Shown here: positions 1-5,867 of the stretch, in pieces
How the letters are laid out: every line of letters starts with the position of its first letter
Numbering within the stretch: the stretch's first letter is position 1
Assembly: GCA_003519485.1 (NCBI GenBank)
Contig: DOWQ01000348.1
Coordinates: 1 to 5,867, forward strand
Length of the DNA stretch: 5,867 bases
Direction: 5' to 3'
DNA from: Streptomyces sp.
Lineage (GTDB): Bacteria > Actinomycetota > Actinomycetes > Streptomycetales > Streptomycetaceae
Program-made: the position numbers and the translations under genes
Notes under the pieces: generated by a model
The model's input: the letters and a program-made list of their open reading frames with translations, nothing else
What the model was told of the DNA's origin: nothing
The model's database searches: none

Positions 1-2151
1 CCGTCCGTGGTCCGCCCGGTCGGGGCACGCCGGCCGGCCCGGGCAGATGGCCCGCTCCGGCAGGGCGGCCCGCTCGGGGAGGGCGGCGCGCTCCGGGAGG
101 GCGGCCTGCTCGCGGTGCCAGCCGCTCTCCTCGCGCAGCCGCAGCCATGCCGTCGTCTCCTCCGGCGGCATCGCCGCCGCGACCAGCCAGCCCTGCACGG
201 CGTCGCAGCCGAGGTCCCGCAGCCGCTCCCAGGTCTCGTCGTCCTCGACGCCCTCCGCGACGACGAGCAGGCCGAGCGAGTGCGCGAGGTCGACCGTGCA
301 GCGGACGATCTCGGCGTCCTCCGTGTCGACCGCGAGCCGGGCCACGAAGGACCGGTCGATCTTGAGTTCGCTGACCGGCAGCCGGCGCAGGTGCACCAGC
401 GAGGAGTAGCCGGTGCCGAAGTCGTCCAGGGACATCTTCACGCCGTGCCCGCTCAGCCCGGCGAGGGTGTCGGCGGCCCGCTGCGGGTCCTCCAGGAGGA
501 CGTGTTCCGTTATCTCGAGCTGGAGCGCGGCGGGCGGGACTCCGTGCCGGGCGAGCCGGGCGGCCACCGCGCCGGCGAAGCCGGGGGTGTGCACGTCGCG
601 GGGGGAGACATTGACGGCGACCGGGACCATCAGGCCGGACGCCCGCCATGCTGCGACCTGGCCGAGGGCCGTCTCCAGTACGTACTCCGTCAGGTGCGGC
701 ATCAGCCCGGAGGACTCGGCGATGGCGATGAACTCGTCGGGGCTCACCCGGCCGCGCTCCGGATGCACCCAGCGGACCAGGGCCTCCAGGCCCGTCACCC
801 GGCCGTCGAAGCTGACCTTGGGCTGGTAGTGCAGCTCGACGTCGCCGGCGTCCAGGGCGCGCCGCAGGTCGCCCAGCAGGCCCAGCCGGTCCGGGGTGTT
901 GCCGTCCCGCTTGGCCTCGTAGACCTCGCAGCCGCTACGGTCCCGCTTGGCCTGGTACATCGCCACGTCCGCGCGGCGCAGCAGGTCCTCGGCGTCGAGC
1001 GCGTGGTCGGGGAACACGGCGACACCGGCGCTGGCCTCCAGGACGAGGGTCAGCCCGTCGAGATCGAGCGGCGAGCCGAGCGCGGCGACGAGCTGCCGGG
1101 CCATCCGCTGGGCGCTGGTGGTGGAGTCGGCCACCGGGAGCAGCACGGCGAACTCGTCGCCACCGAGGCGCGCGGCCTCGGCTCCGGGCGGCAGGGCGAG
1201 CCGGAGCCGCTCCGCGATCTGGAGCAGCAGGCGGTCGCCCGCCAGGTGCCCGAGCGTGTCGTTGACGGACCGGAAGCGGTCGAGGTCGATCAGAACGAGA
1301 GCGCTCCGGGCCCCGATCCGCTCCGCGTCGTCGAGCGCGGCCCAGGCGCGCTCCAGCAGCCACTGGCGGTTCGGGAGGCCGGTGAGCGGGTCACGGAGCT
1401 GTTCCTCGGCGCGGGCGCGGGCGATCCACAGGGTGGAGTCGAGGGCGATCAGCGGGACCGCGAACAGCGGCAGCAGCACCGGCATACTCATGCCGACCAC
1501 ACAGATCAGCGGGGCGATGCCGAGCAGCGCGACCCCGAGGAGGGCCTGCCGCGCCAGCGCCGTCCGGGCGACGCTGGGCAGCCCGCCGGTGCGCGGGGCG
1601 ACGCAGTACCAGAGCAGGACCCGGGTCACCAGGAGATAACCGAGGGCCGTGGAGAGCAGTTCGGGGAGCACCAGCAGCTCCCAGCCGGCGGGATCCCAGG
1701 GAATCTCCACGGACGGGGCGGTGCCGTAGAGCCGGAGCACCAGGGCCGCGACCCCGATGCCGATGATGTCGACGGCGCCGTGCAACAGCCCCTGCCGCCA
1801 CCAATGGTGGCGGGCGGCGCTGACCAGGACGACGACCGCGAGGCTGACGAGCACGGCCGGCACCCAGCCGTACAGGAGCAGCACGGCGAGGGTGAGGGCG
1901 GACCCGGAGCCGGTGCCGCCCCACCAGCGCTCGCGGCCGAGCGCGACCAGGTGGCCCACGATGATCCCGGTGAGCACGGCGAGGGCCCAGCCGACGGGCC
2001 CGGTGGGGAAGAGCGCTCTGCCGTCGAGGAACACCCGGAAGACGCCGGCGGCCAGCGCGCAGGCGGCCACGGCGAAGGTGGCCGCCCGCAGCAGCGCGGG
2101 CGTCGGCCTGCGCAGCCGTGGCGCCGGATCGGCGCTTTCGGTCGGTTTCAT
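1..2151 (-). CDS. rmdB: Membrane GGDEF-EAL cyclic di-GMP phosphodiesterase, RmdB-like (3' end cut by window)
   Basis: This protein turns over the second messenger cyclic di-GMP at the cytoplasmic membrane. The frame runs from ATG at 2151 to the window edge without a stop, giving 717 residues. The N-terminus (about 20-245) holds six to eight hydrophobic segments, so it looks like a membrane sensor of unknown signal. The GGDEF domain follows, starting at DPLTGLPNR (254-262) with an intact GGDEF motif at 330-334. The usual RxxD inhibitory site is replaced by PPGA. The EAL domain has EAL (456-458), EITEH (546-550), DDFGTGYSSL (from 576), KID (597-599), AEGVED (Glu633) and Gln653, so all expected metal and catalytic residues are present and phosphodiesterase activity is likely. 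The C-terminal tail carries an AALPER repeat. The frame is closed by a stop at 2188-2190, and the ATG has GAGAGGG six bases upstream; a GTG at 2166 is an alternative start. S. coelicolor RmdB has this architecture, is a known phosphodiesterase affecting development, and lies beside ligA. The symbol rests on architecture and gene order, not on an alignment. Confidence 0.88.
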   Translation of the reverse strand, partial: MKPTESADPAPRLRRPTPALLRAATFAVAACALAAGVFRVFLDGRALFPTGPVGWALAVLTGIIVGHLVALGRERWWGGTGSGSALTLAVLLLYGWVPAVLVSLAVVVLVSAARHHWWRQGLLHGAVDIIGIGVAALVLRLYGTAPSVEIPWDPAGWELLVLPELLSTALGYLLVTRVLLWYCVAPRTGGLPSVARTALARQALLGVALLGIAPLICVVGMSMPVLLPLFAVPLIALDSTLWIARARAEEQLRDPLTGLPNRQWLLERAWAALDDAERIGARSALVLIDLDRFRSVNDTLGHLAGDRLLLQIAERLRLALPPGAEAARLGGDEFAVLLPVADSTTSAQRMARQLVAALGSPLDLDGLTLVLEASAGVAVFPDHALDAEDLLRRADVAMYQAKRDRSGCEVYEAKRDGNTPDRLGLLGDLRRALDAGDVELHYQPKVSFDGRVTGLEALVRWVHPERGRVSPDEFIAIAESSGLMPHLTEYVLETALGQVAAWRASGLMVPVAVNVSPRDVHTPGFAGAVAARLARHGVPPAALQLEITEHVLLEDPQRAADTLAGLSGHGVKMSLDDFGTGYSSLVHLRRLPVSELKIDRSFVARLAVDTEDAEIVRCTVDLAHSLGLLVVAEGVEDDETWERLRDLGCDAVQGWLVAAAMPPEETTAWLRLREESGWHREQAALPERAALPERAALPERAICPGRPACPDRADHGR
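52..105 (-). repeat. Three 18-bp tandem repeats encoding AALPER in the RmdB-like tail
   Basis: Three adjacent 18-bp units (52-69, 70-87, 88-105) differ at only a few bases. Read in the frame of the GGDEF-EAL gene, each encodes Ala-Ala-Leu-Pro-Glu-Arg (residues 683-700). They lie after the end of the EAL domain and before a short Pro/Cys/Arg-rich stretch that reaches the window edge. Because the unit is a multiple of three, copy number can change without shifting the frame. It is probably a linker or tail of no catalytic importance. Confidence 0.9.
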
Positions 2152-2157
2152 TCCCGT

Positions 2158-2164
2158 CCCTCTC
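2158..2164 (-). promoter_or_regulatory. Ribosome binding site of the GGDEF-EAL gene
   Basis: On the minus strand GAGAGGG stands six bases before ATG at 2151. It supports this ATG over the in-frame GTG at 2166, which overlaps the same purine run and has no clear site of its own. Confidence 0.65.
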
Positions 2165-2260
2165 ACAGCCGGCGGTGCCCAGGTACGTCAGGACGCCGTC
2201 CAGAGCGGATCATGGCCGGGCCGCCTGCCGCACCGATGGAGGTGCCACCACATCTGAGAT

Positions 2261-2286
2261 CCCGCCACACGACTCCGCACGGCGGG
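2261..2286 (-). other. GC hairpin near the proposed transcript 5' end
   Basis: The arms CCCGCC and GGCGGG are perfectly complementary across a 14-base loop. If transcription starts near 2292, this hairpin would sit at the very start of the leader. There is no T-run after it, so it is not an obvious intrinsic terminator. It may be chance in GC-rich DNA. Confidence 0.25.
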
Positions 2287-2298
2287 CGCACTCCCTCA

Positions 2299-2329
2299 AC
2301 AGTAGGCTGCCCACTGCCCGCGCGGGCAA
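2299..2329 (-). promoter_or_regulatory. Possible promoter of the GGDEF-EAL gene
   Basis: On the minus strand TTGCCC (2324-2329) and TACTGT (2299-2304) are separated by 19 bases. The -10 fits the TANNNT pattern of housekeeping Streptomyces promoters and the -35 starts with TTG, but the spacing is one or two bases longer than ideal. It would start a transcript near 2292 with a leader of about 140 nt. This is prediction by eye only. Confidence 0.35.
2315..2328. repeat. Perfect 14-bp palindrome at the putative -35
   Basis: TGCCCGCGCGGGCA is its own reverse complement. It covers most of the proposed -35 hexamer, where a dimeric repressor could block RNA polymerase. On the minus strand the right half is followed by another GGGCAG, giving GGGCAGTGGGCAG. 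Short GC palindromes are frequent in such DNA, so function is uncertain. Confidence 0.4.
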
Positions 2330-2407
2330 TGATCGGCACGGGTCGCCCGAATGCGATCGAGGCACCCGGAAGGGTCTGGTATATGCTGTACGGGCGCTAT
2401 CTGACGG

Positions 2408-4678
2408 CTATTCGGGGGACGCCAGTGCGACTTCGCGGGCGGCGTCGGCACCTTGTTCGAGCAGCACCGCGAATCCGGCCTCGTCGAGCACGGGAACCTT
2501 CAGTTGGACGGCCTTGTCGTACTTCGAGCCGGGGCTGTCGCCGACCACGACGAAGCCGGTCTTCTTCGAGACGGAGCCCGCCACTTTCGCGCCGCGGCTC
2601 TGCAACGCCGCTTTCGCGCCATCCCTGGTGTGCGAAGCAAGAGTGCCGGTGACGACGACGGTGAGGCCCTCCAGCGGCCGGGGCCCCTCGTCCTCGCCGG
2701 CCTCCTCCTCCATCCGCACCCCGGCGGCGCGCCACTTCTCCACGATCTCGCGGTGCCAGTCCTCCGCGAACCACTGCTTGAGGGAGGCCGCGATGGTCGG
2801 CCCGACACCCTCGGTGGCGGCCAGCTCCTCCTCGCCGGCCTCCGCGACCCGGTCCAGCGAACGGAACTCCCTGGCCAGCGCCTCGGCCGCGACCGGCCCC
2901 ACATGGCGGATCGACAGGCCGGTGATGATCCGGGCGAGCGGGCGTTCCTTGGCCGCCGCGATGTTCTCCAGCATGGCGAGGGTGTTCTTCTTGGGCTCGC
3001 CCTTCTGGTTGGCGAACAGGGTGACGACCTTCTCCTCACCCGTCCGGGGATCCCGCTTGGGGAGTCCGCTGTCGGGGTCGAGGACATAGGACTTGATGGG
3101 AAGCAGCTGCTCGATCGTCAGGTCGAACAGGTCGCCCTCGTCGCGCAGCGGCGGCTCGGCGGGCTCCAGGGGCTGGGTCAGCGCGGTGGCGACGACATAG
3201 CCGAAGTTCTCGATGTCGAGGGACTTGCGGCCCACCAGGTAGAACACGCGCTCCCGCAGCTGGGCGGGGCAGGTCCGCGCGTTGGGACAGCGCAGATCGA
3301 TGTCGCCCTCCTTCATGGGGCGCAGCTCCGTGCCGCAGTCGGGGCATTCGGCGGGCATCACGAACTCCCGCTCGCTGCCGTCCCGCAGATCGACGACGGG
3401 GCCAAGGATCTCCGGGATGACGTCACCCGCCTTGCGCAGCACGACGGTGTCCCCGATGAAGACGCCCTTGGCCTTGACCACCTCCTGATTGTGGAGGGTG
3501 GCGAACTCGACCTCGGAGCCGGCGACGGTGACCGGCTCGACGACGGCGTACGGCGTGACCCGGCCGGTGCGGCCGACCCCCACCCGGATGTCCACCAGCT
3601 TGGTGTTGACCTCCTCCGGCGCGTACTTCCAGGCGATGGCCCAGCGGGGCGCGCGGGAGGTGGAGCCGAGCCTGCCCTGCAGGGGCACCTCGTCGACCTT
3701 GACGACGACGCCGTCGATCTCGTGCTCCACGGAGTGCCGGTTGTCGCCGTAGTACGCGATGAACTCGCGCACTCCGGCCAGATCCGCCACCACCCGGCTG
3801 TGCGGGGTGGTGGGCAGGCCCCACTCGCGCAGCAGGTCGTAGGCGTTCGACTGGAGGTCGATGTCGAAGCCCTCGCGGGCGCCGATGCCGTGCACCACCA
3901 TGTGCAGCGGGCGGGTTGCGGTGACCTTGGGGTCCTTCTGCCGGAGCGAACCGGCGGCGGCGTTCCGCGGGTTGGCGAACGGCGGCTTCCCGGCCTCCAC
4001 CAGGCGGGCGTTCAGCTCCGTGAACCGCTCCATCGGAAAGAAGACCTCCCCGCGGACCTCCACCAGCGGCGGGACGTTCTTCCCCGTCAGCCGCTCGGGG
4101 ATGTCGGAGATGGTGCGGACGTTGGGCGTGATGTCCTCGCCGGTGCGGCCGTCGCCGCGGGTCGCCGCCCGGGTGAGCCGGCCCTGCTCGTACGTCAGAT
4201 TGACCGCCAGGCCGTCGATCTTCAGCTCGCAGAGGAAGTGGTAGGAGGTGCCGCTCAGCTCGCGCTCGATCCGGTCGCCCCAGGAGTCCAGCTCCTCGTC
4301 GTCGAAGGCGTTGTCCAGGCTGAGCATCCGCTCGCGGTGCTCGACGGCGGTGAACTCCGTTTCGTACGCCCCGGAGACCTTCTGGGTGGGCGAGTCGGGT
4401 GTGCGCAGCCCGGGGTGCCGCTCCTCCAGCTCCTCCAGGGAGCGCAGCAGCCGGTCGAACTCCGCGTCGCTCACGACGGGGGCGTCCTTGACGTAGTACC
4501 GGAAGCGGTGCTCCTCGACCTGCTCGGCCAGCCGCTGGTGCTCCTCCCGCGCCTGCGCGGGCACCGCCGGATCCGCTCCCGCGGCGCTCGCGTCGAGCTC
4601 CGGCCCCGCTCCGGACGAGTCCGCTCCTGCCGAGCCCGCCGAGCCCGCCCCCGCCGTCGTCCGCTGTTCACCGGCCAC
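2408..4678 (-). CDS. ligA: NAD-dependent DNA ligase LigA
   Basis: LigA seals 3'-OH/5'-phosphate nicks in duplex DNA using NAD+, releasing AMP and NMN; it joins Okazaki fragments and finishes repair. Numbering is from the preferred GTG at 4678 (756 aa). The Ia NMN-binding region has RYYVKDAP and SDAEFD (about 59-75). The adenylation domain has the KIDG motif with the AMP-accepting Lys153, EVRGEVFF (207-214), EIDGVVVK (from 320) and WAIAWKY (346-352). The OB fold follows. A four-cysteine zinc finger uses Cys445, Cys448, Cys464 and Cys470. Helix-hairpin-helix repeats (about 515-650) include SIRHVGP and EGVGPTIA, and a BRCT domain (about 668-745) includes VVVTGTL and GSKYDKA. The protein is longer than the usual 670-690 aa because of an Ala/Gly/Ser-rich N-terminal tail and an insertion in the HhH region. 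An upstream in-frame GTG at 4702 overlaps the previous stop but lacks a good binding site. All catalytic motifs are intact, so the gene should be functional and essential. Confidence 0.98.
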   Translation of the reverse strand: MAGEQRTTAGAGSAGSAGADSSGAGPELDASAAGADPAVPAQAREEHQRLAEQVEEHRFRYYVKDAPVVSDAEFDRLLRSLEELEERHPGLRTPDSPTQKVSGAYETEFTAVEHRERMLSLDNAFDDEELDSWGDRIERELSGTSYHFLCELKIDGLAVNLTYEQGRLTRAATRGDGRTGEDITPNVRTISDIPERLTGKNVPPLVEVRGEVFFPMERFTELNARLVEAGKPPFANPRNAAAGSLRQKDPKVTATRPLHMVVHGIGAREGFDIDLQSNAYDLLREWGLPTTPHSRVVADLAGVREFIAYYGDNRHSVEHEIDGVVVKVDEVPLQGRLGSTSRAPRWAIAWKYAPEEVNTKLVDIRVGVGRTGRVTPYAVVEPVTVAGSEVEFATLHNQEVVKAKGVFIGDTVVLRKAGDVIPEILGPVVDLRDGSEREFVMPAECPDCGTELRPMKEGDIDLRCPNARTCPAQLRERVFYLVGRKSLDIENFGYVVATALTQPLEPAEPPLRDEGDLFDLTIEQLLPIKSYVLDPDSGLPKRDPRTGEEKVVTLFANQKGEPKKNTLAMLENIAAAKERPLARIITGLSIRHVGPVAAEALAREFRSLDRVAEAGEEELAATEGVGPTIAASLKQWFAEDWHREIVEKWRAAGVRMEEEAGEDEGPRPLEGLTVVVTGTLASHTRDGAKAALQSRGAKVAGSVSKKTGFVVVGDSPGSKYDKAVQLKVPVLDEAGFAVLLEQGADAAREVALASPE

Positions 4679-4685
4679 CGTGTCG

Positions 4686-4691
4686 CCTCCC
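4686..4691 (-). promoter_or_regulatory. Ribosome binding site that decides the ligA start
   Basis: GGGAGG on the minus strand is seven bases before GTG at 4678, close to ideal. It lies inside the coding part of the longer version that would begin at GTG 4702, which argues that the shorter version (beginning MAGEQ) is the real one. Confidence 0.75.
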
Positions 4692-4698
4692 GTTGTGG

Positions 4699-5709
4699 TC
4701 ACTCAGGGTTGTCCGCGAGGGACCTCGCGGCCCGGACGCAGTGAGCGAGCGCGGCGCGCGCGTATGCCGGTGAGGCACCCGCGAGACCGCATGCCGGGGT
4801 GACCACCACGGACTCCGCGAGAGCCCCCGGCGCCAGCCCCAGCCTGCGCCACAGCGTCCTGACGTCCATGACGCTACCGGCAGGGTCCGACAACGGGGCG
4901 TCCGTGCCGGGCACGATTCCGGCGAACAATGCCGTACCGCCCTCGACCGCTTCCCCGATCCGGTCGTCGTCACGCTCCGTGAGAAGGGAGAAGTCGAACG
5001 ACACCCCCGCCACGCCCGCCCGGCGGAGCAGGTCGAACGGCACGTCGGGCGCGCAGGAGTGCACGACCACCGGACCGTCCGCCGCCCCGATGACGTCCCG
5101 CAGCGCGCCCTCGGCCACGGCCCGGTCCACGGACCGGTAGGTCCGGTAGCCGCTGGCCGTCCGCACCTCGCCGCGCAGCACCGAGGTCAGCGACGGCTCG
5201 TCCAGTTGGAGGACGACCTCGGCGCCCGGCACCCGGCGCCGTACCTCCGCGAGATGGTTCCGCAGCCCCTCGGCGAGGGAGCCGGCCAGGTCCCGGTAGG
5301 CGCCCGGGTCGCCGAGCAGCGCCTCGCCGTTGCGCCGCTCCAGGCCGGCGGCCAGCGTCCACGGACCGACGGCCTGCACCTTGAGCGGTCCCTCGAAGCC
5401 CTGGGTGAACTCCTCCAGCGCGTCGAGGTCCTCGCCCAGCCAGGACCGGGCGCGCCGGGTGTCGCGCCCGGGACGGTCGCCCAGCCGCCAGCCGCTCGGC
5501 TCGACATGCGCGTACAGGTCGACCAGCAGCCCGATCGTCCGGCCGGTCATGTCCGCCCCGGGGCCCCGCGCGGGCAGCTCCGCGAGGTGCGGGAACCCCT
5601 CCAGCGACCCGGTCACGGTCTTCGCCGTCTCCCGCGCGTCGCCGCCCGGCATCGATCCGACCCCGGCCGCCGCGGCCGGTCCCCAGCTGAACTTCTGCTT
5701 CTCGCTCAC
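4699..5709 (-). CDS. Stand-alone cobalamin-independent methionine synthase-type (MetE C-terminal domain) protein
   Basis: A 336-aa cytosolic protein resembling the C-terminal catalytic barrel of MetE, a zinc enzyme that methylates homocysteine to methionine. The MetE N-terminal domain, needed with folate donors, is absent. Visible motifs: GVGSMPGGD near the N-terminus, QLDEP (168-172, substrate-binding region), HSC (His217, Cys219; zinc ligands) and TPACGLAG (Cys307; third zinc ligand). The position where MetE usually has a Glu ligand appears to read SFDF, with Asp239. GTG at 5709 is chosen because the product then begins SEKQKFSWGP, as I recall for Streptomyces homologues; residues before it are low-complexity and repeat-derived. 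The frame itself stays open to an apparent start at 5838. No ribosome binding site is visible, so the message may be leaderless. The stop is 20 bp before the ligA start, suggesting an operon. The methyl donor and true acceptor cannot be told from the sequence, so no symbol is given; metE would be misleading. Confidence 0.88.
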   Translation of the reverse strand: MSEKQKFSWGPAAAAGVGSMPGGDARETAKTVTGSLEGFPHLAELPARGPGADMTGRTIGLLVDLYAHVEPSGWRLGDRPGRDTRRARSWLGEDLDALEEFTQGFEGPLKVQAVGPWTLAAGLERRNGEALLGDPGAYRDLAGSLAEGLRNHLAEVRRRVPGAEVVLQLDEPSLTSVLRGEVRTASGYRTYRSVDRAVAEGALRDVIGAADGPVVVHSCAPDVPFDLLRRAGVAGVSFDFSLLTERDDDRIGEAVEGGTALFAGIVPGTDAPLSDPAGSVMDVRTLWRRLGLAPGALAESVVVTPACGLAGASPAYARAALAHCVRAARSLADNPE

Positions 5710-5715
5710 CCGGGA

Positions 5716-5721
5716 AGCGTA
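5716..5721 (-). promoter_or_regulatory. Possible -10 box for a leaderless transcript
   Basis: TACGCT on the minus strand matches TANNNT and ends six bases before GTG at 5709. This is the spacing expected if transcription starts at the G of the start codon. It fits the lack of a ribosome binding site. No good -35 hexamer is visible 16-18 bases upstream, so the call is tentative. Confidence 0.4.
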
Positions 5722-5724
5722 CGA

Positions 5725-5738
5725 GACGCCGGGGCGTC
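5725..5738. repeat. Inverted repeat just upstream of the putative -10
   Basis: GACGCC and GGCGTC are perfect inverted arms with a 2-bp spacer, so the whole 14 bp is nearly palindromic. It falls where the -35/-10 spacer of the methyltransferase promoter would be, a usual place for an operator. No regulator can be named. Confidence 0.4.
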
Positions 5739-5756
5739 CGCCACCGCGCGCCGCCG

Positions 5757-5822
5757 GGGTCCGGGTCGGGTACGGGCCGCGCACCGCTCGGGCACGGGTG
5801 GGGTACGGCTCGTACACCGCTC
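5757..5822. repeat. Two adjacent 33-bp imperfect direct repeats
   Basis: Units 5757-5789 and 5790-5822 match at 26 of 33 positions by my hand alignment and abut exactly. Both contain GGGTACGG and end in CACCGCTC. A shorter, weaker relative (GTACGCACCGC) appears at the window edge. In the extended frame upstream of the methyltransferase the unit would read as an 11-residue repeat containing PYPTR, but I consider this untranslated. It could be an upstream control element or simple sequence duplication. Confidence 0.7.
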
Positions 5823-5867
5823 GCACCCCTGCGCGCACCCGCCGCGCGCCCTGGCCGTACGCACCGC

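Larger units (their letters stand above)
2152..2407 (-). other. Non-coding gap between ligA and the GGDEF-EAL gene
   Basis: These 256 bp separate the ligA stop from the next ATG. No credible coding frame lies here: the plus-strand frames crossing it are continuations of antisense shadows. It holds a possible promoter, a perfect palindrome and a weak hairpin, all described separately. I see no strong hairpin followed by a T-run after ligA, so read-through from ligA is possible. The gap is long for Streptomyces genes on the same strand, which favours independent control of the cyclic di-GMP gene. Confidence 0.7.
5710..5867 (-). other. Upstream non-coding region of the methyltransferase gene
   Basis: This 158-bp stretch reaches the window edge. 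It remains open in the methyltransferase frame, but the implied residues are low-complexity Arg/Pro/Ala sequence derived from the direct repeats and lack any family motif. I see no RNA gene and no separate coding frame. It holds the repeat pair, the inverted repeat and the possible -10 listed separately. Confidence 0.6.

Noticed and set aside
2152..2300. Riboswitch or BldD box in the leader of the cyclic di-GMP gene
   Set aside because: I found no recognisable cyclic di-GMP riboswitch core and no good match to the BldD consensus. Only weak hairpins are present.
2370..2400. Plus-strand TATGCT as an antisense promoter near the ligA 3' end
   Set aside because: It resembles a -10 box, but no -35 hexamer lies at the right distance and no plus-strand gene follows.
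2330..2407. Intrinsic terminator after ligA
   Set aside because: Only 4-bp stems (for example ACCC-TTCC-GGGT) are visible, with no T-run, so there is not enough to call a terminator.
7..2652. Very long plus-strand open frame of 881 codons
   Set aside because: It lies antisense to the GGDEF-EAL gene, crosses the intergenic gap and runs into the 3' end of ligA. Its product is low-complexity with no motif, while the minus strand encodes complete GGDEF, EAL and ligase motifs. Long antisense frames are expected at this GC content.
2453..4744. Plus-strand open frame of 763 codons antisense to ligA
   Set aside because: It mirrors the ligA frame almost exactly and shows no domain or clear ribosome binding site. 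It is a shadow of the ligase.
5710..5838. N-terminal extension of the methyltransferase from an upstream start at 5838
   Set aside because: The extra 43 residues are Arg/Pro/Ala-rich and come from the 33-bp repeats. The family-like N-terminus begins at GTG 5709.

Overview
The window reads as chromosomal DNA from a high-GC actinomycete, almost certainly Streptomyces or a close relative. The base composition is very GC-rich and codons end mostly in G or C. Two of the three starts are GTG. The protein set also fits: an actinomycete-type NAD-dependent DNA ligase beside a membrane GGDEF-EAL protein resembling Streptomyces RmdB. From memory, S. coelicolor has the same order (ligA = SCO5494, rmdB = SCO5495), which I could not check here.

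All three genes are on the minus strand, so transcription runs from right to left. At the right is a non-coding upstream region (5710-5867) with two adjacent 33-bp imperfect direct repeats, a 14-bp inverted repeat and a -10-like hexamer placed for a leaderless start. Next is a stand-alone MetE C-terminal-type methyltransferase (4699-5709). Its stop codon lies 20 bp before the preferred start of ligA (2408-4678), so the two are probably co-transcribed. A 256-bp non-coding gap (2152-2407) follows, with a possible promoter, a perfect 14-bp palindrome and a GC-rich hairpin. Last is the GGDEF-EAL gene (2151 to beyond position 1). It is cut by the window edge: 717 codons are present and no stop is reached.

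The genes serve three different jobs: methyl transfer or methionine metabolism, ligation of DNA nicks in replication and repair, and turnover of cyclic di-GMP, which controls development in Streptomyces. The first two look like an operon of convenience. The third probably has its own promoter.

I found no mobile element, CRISPR array, tRNA or rRNA, and no sign of a wholly new system. The long open frames on the plus strand are antisense shadows produced by the GC bias. The less ordinary points are an in-frame AALPER tandem repeat at the C-terminal end of the GGDEF-EAL protein, a long insertion in the ligase HhH region, a Glu-to-Asp change at a probable zinc-ligand position of the methyltransferase, and the repeats and palindromes in the two intergenic regions.
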